In this document: positions 36,985 through 48,017 of the stretch, piece after piece
Numbering within the stretch: the stretch's first letter is position 1
How the letters are laid out: every line of letters begins with the position of its first letter
NCBI RefSeq assembly: GCF_900090285.1
Contig: NZ_LT607754.1
Coordinates: 5,048,001-5,112,000, forward strand
Reading direction: 5' to 3'
Length of the DNA: 64,000 nucleotides
DNA from: Micromonospora inositola
GTDB lineage: Bacteria; Actinomycetota; Actinomycetes; Mycobacteriales; Micromonosporaceae
Position numbers and translations under genes: made by a program
Notes under the pieces: generated by a model
Told to the model about the DNA's origin: nothing
The model's input: only the letters and a program-made list of their open reading frames with translations
The model's database searches: none

Positions 36985-37150
36985 CCCGCCCACACCTCGT
37001 CGGTGCCCGGCGCGGGCGGGTTCTGCACGCCCATCGAGGAGACCAGCAGATGGCGGCGGACCGCGGCGCGGGCGGCGGCGTCGGCGAGCAGCACCGCGGC
37101 GGCCCGGTCGACGGTGTCGTTGCGGGCGGCGCCGCTGCCCGGGCCGGTCC
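36985..37150 (-). pseudogene. Remnant of an NAD(P)-binding SDR-like protein
   Basis: On the minus strand, TGPGSGAARNDTVDRAAAVL followed by LADAAARAAVRRHLLVSSMG and GTDEVW matches the middle of atypical SDR proteins (YwnB/NmrA-like), in which NDTVDRAAAVLLADAA and the VSSMG strand flank the nucleotide site. Neither the N-terminal Rossmann Gly motif nor the C-terminal half continues in frame. The 510-bp gap 36847-37356 otherwise holds no gene. Confidence 0.6.
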
Positions 37151-37356
37151 CCAACCAAACCGCGGGCCCGCCGCCGGCCGGTCGCGCTACGGGTGCGGGC
37201 CGTCTCCGCCGGGCGTCTCCCGTGGCCGGATCTGGCCAGGCGGACGTGGCGCGGTCGATCGCGTCGGTCGACCGCGCGGAGGCGGTCACCCGCCCGTGCC
37301 GTCGGCCCCGCGGGCGGCCGCTCGTCGTTGTCCGCCGCGTGAGGCAGCATGGACGG

Positions 37357-38244
37357 GTGACGGAGACGATGGACGCGCTGGCCGGCCTGGTCGCGGCGGG
37401 TGGCGTCGTGGTGTTGAGCGGGGCGGGGCTGTCCACCGAGTCAGGCATCCCGGACTACCGTGGCCCCAGCGGCGTGGCCCGCCGGCACACCCCGATGACC
37501 TACCAGACGTTCACCCGCGACCCGATTGCCCGCCGGCGGTACTGGGCGCGCAGCCACCTGGGGTGGCGGATGATCGCCCGGGCGGCGCCGAACGACGGGC
37601 ACCGGGCGGTGGCCCGGCTGCAGGACGCCGGGCTGGTCGACGGGGTGATCACCCAGAACGTCGACGGGCTGCACACGGCGGCGGGCAGCGCCGACGTGGT
37701 GGAGCTGCACGGCCGCCTCGACGAGGTGGTCTGCCTGGACTGCGGCAACCGCACATCCCGGGAGGAACTGGACCGGCGGCTGCACGAGGCGAACCCGGGT
37801 TTCGACGCCGCAGCCGGCGCGATCAACCCCGACGGCGACGTGGAGCTCGACGACGCGCAGGTGGCCGACTTCCACACCGTGGACTGCACCTTCTGCGGCA
37901 CCGGGATGCTCAAGCCGGACGTGGTGTTCTTCGGCGAGACGGTGCCCGGGGACCGGGTGTCGCGCTGCTTCGCCATGGTGGGTGCGGCCCGGCTGCTGCT
38001 GGTGCTCGGCTCGTCCCTGACGGTGATGTCGGGGCGGCGGTTCGTGCTGCGGGCGGCGAAGCTGGGCATCCCGGTGGTGATCGCCAACCAGGGCCCCACC
38101 CGCGGTGACGGGTACGCGGCGTTGATCGTCGACGCGCCGCTGGGGCGGCTGCTGCCCGTGCTGGCCGACCGGCTGGGCGCCGGCCGGGCCGGCGACGGCG
38201 GTCGGGGCGCGGTGCCGGCGGCGGTGGCCCCGGCCACGCTGTGA
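37357..38244 (+). CDS. Sir2-family NAD-dependent protein deacylase
   Basis: A 295-residue sirtuin. NAD motifs are VVLSGAGLSTESGIPDYRG and TQNVDGLHTAAGS (QN-D and catalytic His in VELHG). Two zinc cysteine pairs are CLDCGN and CTFCGTGMLKPDVVFFGE. It removes acyl groups from lysines at the expense of NAD. GTG 37357 is 30 codons before the first Gly motif, a usual distance. Standalone; a glycine riboswitch follows. Confidence 0.9.
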   Translation: MTETMDALAGLVAAGGVVVLSGAGLSTESGIPDYRGPSGVARRHTPMTYQTFTRDPIARRRYWARSHLGWRMIARAAPNDGHRAVARLQDAGLVDGVITQNVDGLHTAAGSADVVELHGRLDEVVCLDCGNRTSREELDRRLHEANPGFDAAAGAINPDGDVELDDAQVADFHTVDCTFCGTGMLKPDVVFFGETVPGDRVSRCFAMVGAARLLLVLGSSLTVMSGRRFVLRAAKLGIPVVIANQGPTRGDGYAALIVDAPLGRLLPVLADRLGAGRAGDGGRGAVPAAVAPATL

Positions 38245-38359
38245 GCCCCACCGACGGGCTCGTGCCTCGGGACACCTCCTGCCTGCCCATGATGGCGCCG
38301 GCGGGGTACGACATCCGCCGGTGACACCGGCGCTGGTAGCGTTGACCATGCCGGTACCA

Positions 38360-38514
38360 CCCACGCGGGAGAGACCGCCCCAGCAGCACCGGGGGCGGCG
38401 CCGAAGGGGCAGATTCCTCCCCGGAACCTCTCAGGCAAAAGGACCTCGTGGGCAGGCGCTGTGGAGCGCTTCGCGCGTGACTCAGGGGGAGGCCGACCTG
38501 TCGACCTCGCCCCC
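38360..38514 (+). promoter_or_regulatory. Glycine riboswitch upstream of gcvP
   Basis: GCGGGAGAGACC (about 38365-38376), GCCGAAGGGGCAGATTCCTC and CCCCGGAACCTCTCAGGCAA with AAAGGACC form the canonical gcvT-type aptamer core. Only one aptamer is evident; the following TGGAGCGCTTCGC fits its 3' part. A hairpin GGGGGAGG ... CCTCGCCCCC (38485-38514) lies immediately before the AGGAG ribosome site, so it is the likely expression platform. It would switch on gcvP when glycine is in excess. Confidence 0.9.
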
Positions 38515-38532
38515 GCAAGGAGCGCAGCGAAC

Positions 38533-41355
<2,823 letters not shown>

Positions 41356-41477
41356 GGCGGGCTGCGCCGGGGCGTTGGTCGTGCCGCCCCGGCCGGCGCG
41401 CCGACCTGGGGAGGGCGGTCCCCCGGTGGGGGACTAGCCTGGGTCGGCGGAGTCGCTCGGTTACCGAATGTGATCAG

Positions 41478-41678
41478 TTAGGCGACGAGGGCGTGCCGGG
41501 CGGGGCCGCGGTGCGGGGCGATGGTGCTGCCGTCGGGGAGCAGTTCACCGGTGTCCTCGAAGACGATGACACCGTTGCAGAGCAGGCTCCAGCCCTGCTC
41601 ACGGAAGCAGGCGATGACCCGGGCGGCTTCGCGGTCGGTCGCCTCGGCGGAGGGGCAGGTGGGTTGGTGCTGGCACAT
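41478..41678 (-). CDS. DUF5999 family small protein
   Basis: A 66-residue protein starting MCQHQPTCPSAEATDREAAR and ending in TGELLPDGSTIAPHRGP. It has CxxxxxxC cysteines in the first ten residues and the GWSLLCNGVIVFEDTGELLP core typical of the DUF5999 family in Streptomyces and relatives. GGAGA 6 bp before ATG 41678 favours this start over an upstream in-frame ATG at 41711. Unknown function. The 41356-41477 gap has no gene. Confidence 0.75.
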   Translation of the reverse strand: MCQHQPTCPSAEATDREAARVIACFREQGWSLLCNGVIVFEDTGELLPDGSTIAPHRGPARHALVA

Positions 41679-41801
41679 CGGGTTCTCCGGACTGTGGGGG
41701 CACTGTGTCATGGTTCACATGACCAGTGACGCACAGTACCAAGCGGAAGTGCGCGGTATCGAGCAGCCATCCGCCTTGTTCACCTTAAATCCACTGAACG
41801 G

Positions 41802-43112
41802 ATGAGCAAGAATGAGCCAACCGGCGTGGAAACGCTCCCACCGGTGATCGACGTACCCGGTGCGCCGGACGACTGTCGCGGCCGGCTCGTCGAGCGGGCC
41901 CGGCTGCAGTGGCGCCGCGGCGACGGCGGTGATCCGGCGGCGCTCGCGCAGGAGTTCCTCACCGGTCACGGCGTCGCCGTCGCCGACCTGGGCCGCCCGG
42001 GCCGCCACGACCCGGACGGGGTCTGCGGCGCCGCCCTCTACCTCTCCGCCGCCGCCGGCGCGCTGCTGGCCGGCGGCGCGCCCGGCGCGGCCACCCCCGT
42101 GCCGGCGCTGCCCGACCTGGTGGTGGTGGTCTACGACCACGGCGAGCCGCGCGCCGCCGGCACGTCCGACCGGCTCGGGCCCTCCACCGCCGGCCTCCAC
42201 CGGCCGGCCGCCCCGGGAGCGGTCGGCCACCCGATCGCGTCCACCGGGCCCGCCGTGTCGCGGGCCGACCACAGGCACGGTGGCCCGGCCCCGGCGGCCG
42301 GTTGGTGGCTGGGCGAATGGCGGGAAAGCTGGACGCCCCGCCAGCACGCCGACGCCGTCGAGGCGGTCCGCGCCGCCATCGGCCGGGGCGACGTCTACCA
42401 GGTCAACCTGGTCGGCCATGCCGCCGCGCCGTACGCCGGCGACCCGCTGCCCGCCCTGGCCCGCCTCGGCGCGCTGCCCGGCGCCCGCTACGGCGGCACG
42501 CTGTCGGGGCTGGACTGGGCGATCGGCTGCGCCTCCCCGGAGACCCTGGTCGAGGTCGAGGGCGGACGGCTGGTGACCCGGCCGATCAAGGGCACCCGAC
42601 CGGCCACCGCCGCCGGCCGGCGGGAGCTGCTCGCCTCGGCCAAGGAACGCGCCGAGCACGTGATGATCGTCGATCTGGAGCGCAACGACCTGGCCCGGGT
42701 GGCCCGTACCGGGTCGGTGCGGGTCGACGAGCTGTTCGCCGTACGGCGGTGGTGCGACCTGTGGCAGGCGGAGTCGACGGTGTCGGCGGCGGTCGCCGAC
42801 GGCCTGGGCCTGGCGGACCTGCTGCGGGCGGTCTGCCCGGGCGGGTCGGTGACCGGGGCGCCGAAACTCGCCGCGCTGGACCGGATCGCGGCCCTGGAGC
42901 CGGTCGGTCGGGGGGCCAGCATGGGCGCGTTCGGCTGGGTGGGTTCCGGCCGGATCGACCTGGGCCTGACCATCCGCACCGCCGCCGCGGACGCCGAGCT
43001 GCTGCACGTCTGGGCCGGCGGCGGCATCACCTGGGGCAGCGACCCGGCGGCGGAGGTCGCCGAGGCGGCGGCGAAGGCCGCCCCGGTGCGCGCCCTGCTC
43101 GCCGCCGACTGA
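41802..43112 (+). CDS. pabB: Aminodeoxychorismate synthase component I
   Basis: A 436-residue chorismate-utilising enzyme. The C-terminal two thirds carry the family blocks DVYQVNLVGH, PIKGTRPATAAGRRE, MIVDLERNDLARVARTGSV, GGSVTGAPKLAALDRI and GRIDLGLTIRTAAADAELLH. PIKGTRP identifies the PabB rather than TrpE/MenF branch. It makes aminodeoxychorismate for folate with a glutaminase partner not in this window. The N-terminal 150 residues are Ala/Pro-rich and poorly conserved. Confidence 0.88.
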   Translation: MSKNEPTGVETLPPVIDVPGAPDDCRGRLVERARLQWRRGDGGDPAALAQEFLTGHGVAVADLGRPGRHDPDGVCGAALYLSAAAGALLAGGAPGAATPVPALPDLVVVVYDHGEPRAAGTSDRLGPSTAGLHRPAAPGAVGHPIASTGPAVSRADHRHGGPAPAAGWWLGEWRESWTPRQHADAVEAVRAAIGRGDVYQVNLVGHAAAPYAGDPLPALARLGALPGARYGGTLSGLDWAIGCASPETLVEVEGGRLVTRPIKGTRPATAAGRRELLASAKERAEHVMIVDLERNDLARVARTGSVRVDELFAVRRWCDLWQAESTVSAAVADGLGLADLLRAVCPGGSVTGAPKLAALDRIAALEPVGRGASMGAFGWVGSGRIDLGLTIRTAAADAELLHVWAGGGITWGSDPAAEVAEAAAKAAPVRALLAAD

Positions 43113-43139
43113 CCGGCCCGCCGCGCCGGCCGGGCGCGG

Positions 43140-44087
43140 TCAGCGGTGACCGAACTCGTCCAGCGCCGCCACGACGATCTCGGTCATGCCGTGGCCGGTG
43201 CCGTGCCCGCCGGTCTCCACGATCTCCAGCCGGGCGTCCGGCCAGGCCTGGGTGAGCTGCCAGGCGATGTCCGGCGGGCCGCTGACGTCGAGTCGGCCCT
43301 GCACCAGCACGCCCGGGATGCCGGCCAGCTTCCCGGCGTCGCGCAGCAGCGACCGGTCCGGCATGAACCCGCGGTTGGCGAAATAGTGGGTGACGAGCCG
43401 GGCGAACCCCATCCGGAACACCGGGTCGGCGTAGCGCGGGCTGGGCCGGTAGCCGCCGGCCAGGGAGACGTGCACGTCCTCCCAGGCGCACCAGTCCCGC
43501 GCTGCCCGGTCGCGTACCTCGGGGTCCGGGTCGGCGAGCAGCCGGGCGTACGCGGCCGACAGGTCGCCGTCGCGGTCGGCCTCGGGCACTCCGTCGCGGA
43601 AGCGGGCCCACTCGGCGGGGAAGATCCGGCCCATGTCGCGGGTGACCCACTCGATCTCCCGGCGGGTGTTGGCCACCACGCTGAACAGCACTGCAGCGGT
43701 GACCCGGTCGGGGTGGCGCTGGGCGTAGGCGAGGGCGAGCGAGGAGCCCCAGGAGGCGCCGTGCAGCAGCCAGCGGTCGATGCCGAGGTGCGTCCGGAGC
43801 AGTTCCATGTCGGCGAGCAGGTGGGGCGTGGTGTTGACCGACAGGTCCACGGCCGGGTCGCTGGCGTGCGGGGTGCTGCGTCCGCAGCCGCGCTGGTCGA
43901 ACAGGACGACCCGGTAGGCGGCCGGGTCGAACATCCGGCGCCAGCCGGGGGTGGCGCCGGAGCCGGGCCCGCCGTGCACGACGAGCGCCGGCCGGCCGTC
44001 GGGGTTGCCGCAGGTCTCCCAGTACACGCGCTGGCCGTCGCCGACGTCGAGCATGCCGTGGGCGTACGGCTCGATCGGTGGATACAT
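43140..44087 (-). CDS. pip: Proline iminopeptidase (alpha/beta hydrolase)
   Basis: A 315-residue serine peptidase that removes N-terminal proline. Motifs are VHGGPGSGATPGWRRMFDPA (oxyanion loop), YRVVLFDQRGCGRSTPHASD, WLLHGASWGSSLALAYAQRH with the nucleophile in GASWGS, and GGHGTGHG with the catalytic His. AGGGGAACCGGG precedes ATG 44087. It diverges from a MarR gene across a palindromic site and is a probable target of that regulator. Confidence 0.9.
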   Translation of the reverse strand: MYPPIEPYAHGMLDVGDGQRVYWETCGNPDGRPALVVHGGPGSGATPGWRRMFDPAAYRVVLFDQRGCGRSTPHASDPAVDLSVNTTPHLLADMELLRTHLGIDRWLLHGASWGSSLALAYAQRHPDRVTAAVLFSVVANTRREIEWVTRDMGRIFPAEWARFRDGVPEADRDGDLSAAYARLLADPDPEVRDRAARDWCAWEDVHVSLAGGYRPSPRYADPVFRMGFARLVTHYFANRGFMPDRSLLRDAGKLAGIPGVLVQGRLDVSGPPDIAWQLTQAWPDARLEIVETGGHGTGHGMTEIVVAALDEFGHR

Positions 44088-44112
44088 CCCGGTTCCCCTC
44101 CCGCGGACCAGA

Positions 44113-44130
44113 TACAACAGCGCTGTTACA
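44113..44130. promoter_or_regulatory. Palindromic operator between pip and marR
   Basis: TACAACAGCGCTGTTACA has a perfect core AACAGCGCTGTT (44116-44127) and lies in the 52-bp space between the divergent starts at 44087 and 44140. Its placement over both promoters fits MarR autoregulation and control of the peptidase. The regulator itself is not proven to bind here. Confidence 0.6.
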
Positions 44131-44139
44131 TTAGCGGAC

Positions 44140-44667
44140 GTGACCGGAACACCCGACCGCGAGGCGCTGGGCACCCTGCTGCGCCACGTGCTGGAGCTGC
44201 TCGACGGCGACGTCGCAGCCGTCTACGCCGACCTGGGCCTCGCCGACTACCGGCCGCGGTTCTCCCCGCTGGTGCGGGCGCTGGTGGCCGACGGTCCCCT
44301 CGCCATCCGCGACCTCGCCGCCCGGGTCGGGGTCACCCACTCGGCGGCCAGCCAGAGCGTGGCCCAGATGAGCCGGGCCGGCCTGGTCACCCTCGCCCCC
44401 GGTGCGGACGCCCGGCAGCGCATCGTCACGCTCACCGACCGGGCGTACGCGCTGCTGCCCGCGATCGAGGCGGAGTGGGCGGCGACCAGCACCGCGATGC
44501 GGCACCTCGACGCCGAGCTGCCGGTGCCCCTGGCCGACGAGCTGTACGCGGTCCTCGCCGCGCTGCGCCGCCGGCCGCTGCACGACCGGATCGCCGACAC
44601 CGGCCTGGCGCCGGCCGGCACGAGGGCTGAGGAGGCCGCGGCCAGACACCAGCAGTGGCTACAGTGA
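44140..44667 (+). CDS. MarR-family transcriptional regulator
   Basis: A 175-residue protein with a MarR fold: YRPRFSPLVRALVADGPLAI, RDLAARVGVTHSAASQSVAQ (recognition helix), and ADARQRIVTLTDRAYALLPA (wing and helix). GTG 44140 is 10 bp after the operator. The 3' end overlaps a TetR gene by 4 bp, so the two regulators are coexpressed. Confidence 0.85.
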   Translation: MTGTPDREALGTLLRHVLELLDGDVAAVYADLGLADYRPRFSPLVRALVADGPLAIRDLAARVGVTHSAASQSVAQMSRAGLVTLAPGADARQRIVTLTDRAYALLPAIEAEWAATSTAMRHLDAELPVPLADELYAVLAALRRRPLHDRIADTGLAPAGTRAEEAAARHQQWLQ

Positions 44668-45440
44668 CCGGAGTGACCACCGAGTACAGCGGCACCGGCG
44701 ATCCCGCCCGCAGCCTCGCCCTGCTCTGGCGCACCCGGGAGAAGACCAGCCGCAAGGGCGGCGACCTGAGCGTCGAGCGGATCGTCCGGGCGGCGATCGA
44801 GGTGGCCGACGCGGAGGGGCTGGCCGCGCTGTCCATGCGTCGCGTCGCCGAGCGGCTCGGCGTGGGCACGATGTCGCTCTACACCCACGTGCCCGGAAAG
44901 GGCGAACTGCTCGACCTCATGCTCGACACCGTCTACGGCGAGACCGCCCGCCCCGAGGACGTCCCCGGCGACTGGCGCGGCCGGCTCGAGCAGATCGCCC
45001 GAGAGAACTGGGCGCTCTACCTGCGCCACCCGTGGCTGCTCCAGGTCGCCACCACCCGCCCCCCGCTCGGCCCGAACGTCAGCGCCAAGTACGAGTACGA
45101 ACTGCGCGCGGTCGACGGCATCAGCCTGACCGACCTGGAGATGGACTCCGTCATCACCCTCGTCGGCGGCTATGTCCACGGCGCGGTACGCGGCGCGGTG
45201 GAGGCCGCCCAGGCCGCCCAGCGCACCGGGATGACCGAGGAACAGTGGTGGCACGCCCACGCCCCGTACCTGGAGAAGGTGATGGATCCGCGCCGGTTCC
45301 CGCTCGCCGCCCGGGTGGGCACCGCCGCCGGTCAGGAGTACCAGGCCGCCGCCGACCCGGCCCGGGCCTTCGAGTTCGGCCTGGCGCGCATCCTCGACGG
45401 CGTCGAGGTCCTCGTCCGGACCCGCGCGAGCGGCCACTGA
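44664..45440 (+). CDS. TetR-family transcriptional regulator
   Basis: A 258-residue protein. The N-terminal helix-turn-helix is VERIVRAAIEVADAEGLAAL then SMRRVAERLGVGTMSLYTHV. The C-terminal domain resembles the TetR_C type that follows WALYLRHPWLLQVATTRPPL and includes WWHAHAPYLEKVMDP. GTG 44664 (GTGA overlap with the MarR stop) is preferred; GTG 44655 and 44673 are in frame. Ligand unknown. Confidence 0.85.
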   Translation: MTGVTTEYSGTGDPARSLALLWRTREKTSRKGGDLSVERIVRAAIEVADAEGLAALSMRRVAERLGVGTMSLYTHVPGKGELLDLMLDTVYGETARPEDVPGDWRGRLEQIARENWALYLRHPWLLQVATTRPPLGPNVSAKYEYELRAVDGISLTDLEMDSVITLVGGYVHGAVRGAVEAAQAAQRTGMTEEQWWHAHAPYLEKVMDPRRFPLAARVGTAAGQEYQAAADPARAFEFGLARILDGVEVLVRTRASGH

Positions 45441-45488
45441 CGGCGGGTGGCGCAACGGCAGCGGTAACCGACGGATAGCCTTCCGGGC

Positions 45489-45998
45489 ATGACTATGCGC
45501 CCGATCCGGATCATCGGCGACCCCGTGCTGCGCACCCCGTGCGAACCGGTGACCAGCTTCGACGCCGACCTGCGCGCCCTGGTCGCCGACCTGATGGACA
45601 CCCTGCTCGGCGCCCCCGGCCGCGCCGGGGTCGCCGCCCCGCAGATCGGGATCAGCGCTCAGGTGTTCGTCTACGACGCCGACGGCCACCGCGGGCACAT
45701 GATCAACCCGACGTTGGAGCTGTCCGAGGAGCTGCAGGACGACGACGAGGGCTGCCTGTCCATCCCCGGGCTGTACTTCCCGACGCCGCGGGCGATGCAC
45801 GCCACCGCGCACGGCTTCGACCAGCACGGCCAGCCGCTGAGCATCTCCGGCAGCGGTTTCCTGGCCCGCGCGCTGCAGCACGAGACCGACCACCTGCGAG
45901 GCCGACTCTACGTCGACACCCTGCGCGGGGAGGCTCGCCGCCGGGCGCTGCGCGAGATTCGCGCCGGCCGCTTCGACTCACCCAGCCGGCACCGCTGA
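45489..45998 (+). CDS. def: Peptide deformylase
   Basis: A 169-residue metalloenzyme that removes formyl from nascent N-termini. The three motifs are GVAAPQIGIS, EGCLSIPGLYF (metal Cys) and QHETDHLRGRL (the HExxH-type HETDH with two His ligands). ATG 45489 is 48 bp after the TetR stop. Likely a secondary deformylase since it is not next to fmt. Confidence 0.93.
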   Translation: MTMRPIRIIGDPVLRTPCEPVTSFDADLRALVADLMDTLLGAPGRAGVAAPQIGISAQVFVYDADGHRGHMINPTLELSEELQDDDEGCLSIPGLYFPTPRAMHATAHGFDQHGQPLSISGSGFLARALQHETDHLRGRLYVDTLRGEARRRALREIRAGRFDSPSRHR

Positions 45999-46101
45999 CC
46001 GCATGCCGCCGTCGCTCGGCCGGTCGTAGGCTCGCCCGGCCCGGCGGTCGCGTCGACCCGCCCCGGCTTGTTGACCCGATGTGGCGTGGCATGCGGGACA
46101 G

Positions 46102-46881
46102 TCAGACCCGACCGAGGGCGGTCAGCGCATACTCGCCGTAGCCGGCGACCCGGGTGAAACCCAGCCGCTCGTACAGCCGCACCGCCGTGGCGTTGTCCGC
46201 CTTCACGTTCAACGTGACGTGGTCGACGCTCGCGCGCAGCCGTCCCCACAACGCCGCCACCGCCGCGCCCGCCAACCCCCGCCCCCGTACCCGCGGGTGG
46301 GTGGTGACGTTGCCCAGCGCCGCCACCCGCCAGGTGGGGGACCAGACGTGCACGCCGGCCACCGCGACAAGGTCACCGCCCTGCCGGATCCCCACGTACT
46401 GGCCGGTGTCCAGCATCCGCGGATCGAACCAGTTGCCCGGATAGGCCGCGGCGTAGAGCTCGTGCAGCTGCGGCAGGTCCGCCGCCGACAGCGGCTCACC
46501 GGCCGGCTGGACCGCCGCAAGGCGCGCCGGATCGGTCAATGCCATCTTGAGGTGCGCCGTGGCCGCGTCGACCCGGAACCGGGGCGCCAGCACCAGGTCC
46601 AGGCCGGGGGACAGGTGCGCGTACAGGCGGGCCGGCAGCAGCGGCGCCAGCTCGGTCAGCAGCGCCGCCAGCTGCGCGGTCCGTTCCGGTGGCGCGAACG
46701 CCAGCAGCGTCGGCGGGTTGACGCCGTGGTAGAGCAGCGCCACCTGGTCCTCGCGCCGGAACCAGGAGGTGTACGGCCAGAAGAAGTCGTCGAGGTCGCC
46801 GAGCTCGTAGGCGTGCAGCACCGGGTCGCGGCCCAGCAGCTCGGCCAGGACGGCCCGGTCGTGTTCGGCGCGCACCGGCAT
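46102..46881 (-). CDS. GNAT-family acetyltransferase
   Basis: A 259-residue protein whose C-terminal half is a GNAT domain: the acetyl-CoA motif VTTHPRVRGRGLAGAAVAAL (RGRGLAG loop), then HVTLNVKADNATAVRLYERL GF. The N-terminal half (AELLGRDPVLHAYELGDLDD) is the extension found in GNAT proteins of the DUF/FR47-like class. Substrate unknown. Confidence 0.85.
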   Translation of the reverse strand: MPVRAEHDRAVLAELLGRDPVLHAYELGDLDDFFWPYTSWFRREDQVALLYHGVNPPTLLAFAPPERTAQLAALLTELAPLLPARLYAHLSPGLDLVLAPRFRVDAATAHLKMALTDPARLAAVQPAGEPLSAADLPQLHELYAAAYPGNWFDPRMLDTGQYVGIRQGGDLVAVAGVHVWSPTWRVAALGNVTTHPRVRGRGLAGAAVAALWGRLRASVDHVTLNVKADNATAVRLYERLGFTRVAGYGEYALTALGRV

Positions 46882-46905
46882 CCGCCGATGATCACACAGT
46901 GCGAG

Positions 46906-47268
46906 TCAGCAGCCGGCGCCGAGTCCCGGCTCGGCGGGGAGATTCTGCTCGGCCCAGCGCGCAAGGGCGTCCAGGGCCGGCGCCAGCGCCGCGCCCCGCT
47001 CGGTGAGCTGGTAGCTGACCCCCAGCGGCGGCCCCTCGCGTACGGTCCGGGAGACCAGCCCCACCCGGGCCAGCTCGCCGAGGCGGTCCGACAGCACGGA
47101 TTCGCTGATGCCCGGCAGGGCGCGGCTCAGCTCGGCGAAGCCGGCGGGGCCGCCCGCCAGGGTGCCCAGCAGCATCCCGTTCCACCGCTTGCCGAGGAAC
47201 GCGAAGACGCGGGCGAGACGCGCGTCGCACGCCCGCGGGGTGCCACCGACCTCCGGCCTGACCGTCAT
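46906..47268 (-). CDS. HxlR-family transcriptional regulator
   Basis: A 120-residue winged-helix protein: the opening CDARLARVFAFLGKRWNGML, the helix FAELSRALPGISESVLSDRL, the wing LVSRTVREGPPLGVSYQLTE, and ALDALARWAEQNL. The family senses electrophiles or redox stress. It diverges from the nitroreductase-like gene at 47368, with a palindrome between them. Confidence 0.88.
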   Translation of the reverse strand: MTVRPEVGGTPRACDARLARVFAFLGKRWNGMLLGTLAGGPAGFAELSRALPGISESVLSDRLGELARVGLVSRTVREGPPLGVSYQLTERGAALAPALDALARWAEQNLPAEPGLGAGC

Positions 47269-47301
47269 GCCTCAAGGATACGGGTCACACCGACGGAGAC
47301 A

Positions 47302-47328
47302 GGTACTACTAAAAAGCTAGCTGCTACC
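47302..47328. promoter_or_regulatory. Putative HxlR operator
   Basis: GGTACTACTAAAAAGCTAG (47302-47320) continues as CTGCTACC (47321-47328), giving an imperfect inverted repeat GGTA-N-T/C-A ... TACC in the 99-bp divergent space. The A-rich centre stands out against the GC-rich background. AGTA/TACT half-sites are usual for HxlR proteins. Confidence 0.5.
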
Positions 47329-47367
47329 GTTGGAGCAGTTGAGGCAACCGTCAGAGCGAGGAACCCG

Positions 47368-47967
47368 ATGACCGACCTGATCACCCTGCACCCCGAGGCG
47401 CAGGCGCAGCTGTTCACCGACGCCCGCACCGCCAACACCTTCATCGACGAGCCCGTCACCGACGAGCGGCTGCGGGCCATCTTCGAACTCGCCAAGTACC
47501 CACCCACCGCCGCCAACACGCAGCCGCTGCGGGTGCTGTTCATCCGCGACGGCGAACCCCGCGAACGGCTGCTCACCCACATGAGCGAGGGCAACCGGGC
47601 CAAGACCGCCTCCGCGCCGGTCGTCGCCGTGCTTGCCGCCGACACCGACTTCCACGAGTTCGTCCCGCGGGTCTTCCCGATCCGCCCGCAGATGCGCGAC
47701 GACCTCGCCGGCGACGTGCAGGGCCGCGAGCGGATGGCCCGGTTCAACGCCACCCTGCAGATCGGGTACTGGCTGCTCGCCGTCCGGGCCGCCGGGCTGG
47801 CCGCCGGGCCGATGGGCGGCTTCGACGCCGAGGGCCTCGACAAGGAGTTCTTCGCCGACAACGGCTGGAAGTCCCTGCTCGTGGTCAACATCGGCAAGCC
47901 CGGCCCGGACGCCTGGTTCCCCCGCCTGCCCCGGCTCGACTACGACGAGGTGGTCCGGCACGCCTGA
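47368..47967 (+). CDS. RutE/HadB-type nitroreductase-family oxidoreductase
   Basis: A 199-residue FMN protein most like malonic semialdehyde reductase RutE: FELAKYPPTAANTQPLRVLF, PVVAVLAADTDFHEFVPRVF, NATLQIGYWLLAVRAAGLAA GPMGGFDAEGLD. It reduces an aldehyde, quinone or nitro group with NAD(P)H. Divergent from the HxlR gene, so probably induced through it. Confidence 0.85.
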   Translation: MTDLITLHPEAQAQLFTDARTANTFIDEPVTDERLRAIFELAKYPPTAANTQPLRVLFIRDGEPRERLLTHMSEGNRAKTASAPVVAVLAADTDFHEFVPRVFPIRPQMRDDLAGDVQGRERMARFNATLQIGYWLLAVRAAGLAAGPMGGFDAEGLDKEFFADNGWKSLLVVNIGKPGPDAWFPRLPRLDYDEVVRHA

Positions 47968-48017
47968 CCCACCGCCCGGCCCGGTCAGCGCGACCGCCGG
48001 CCGAGCCGGCAGCCCGC

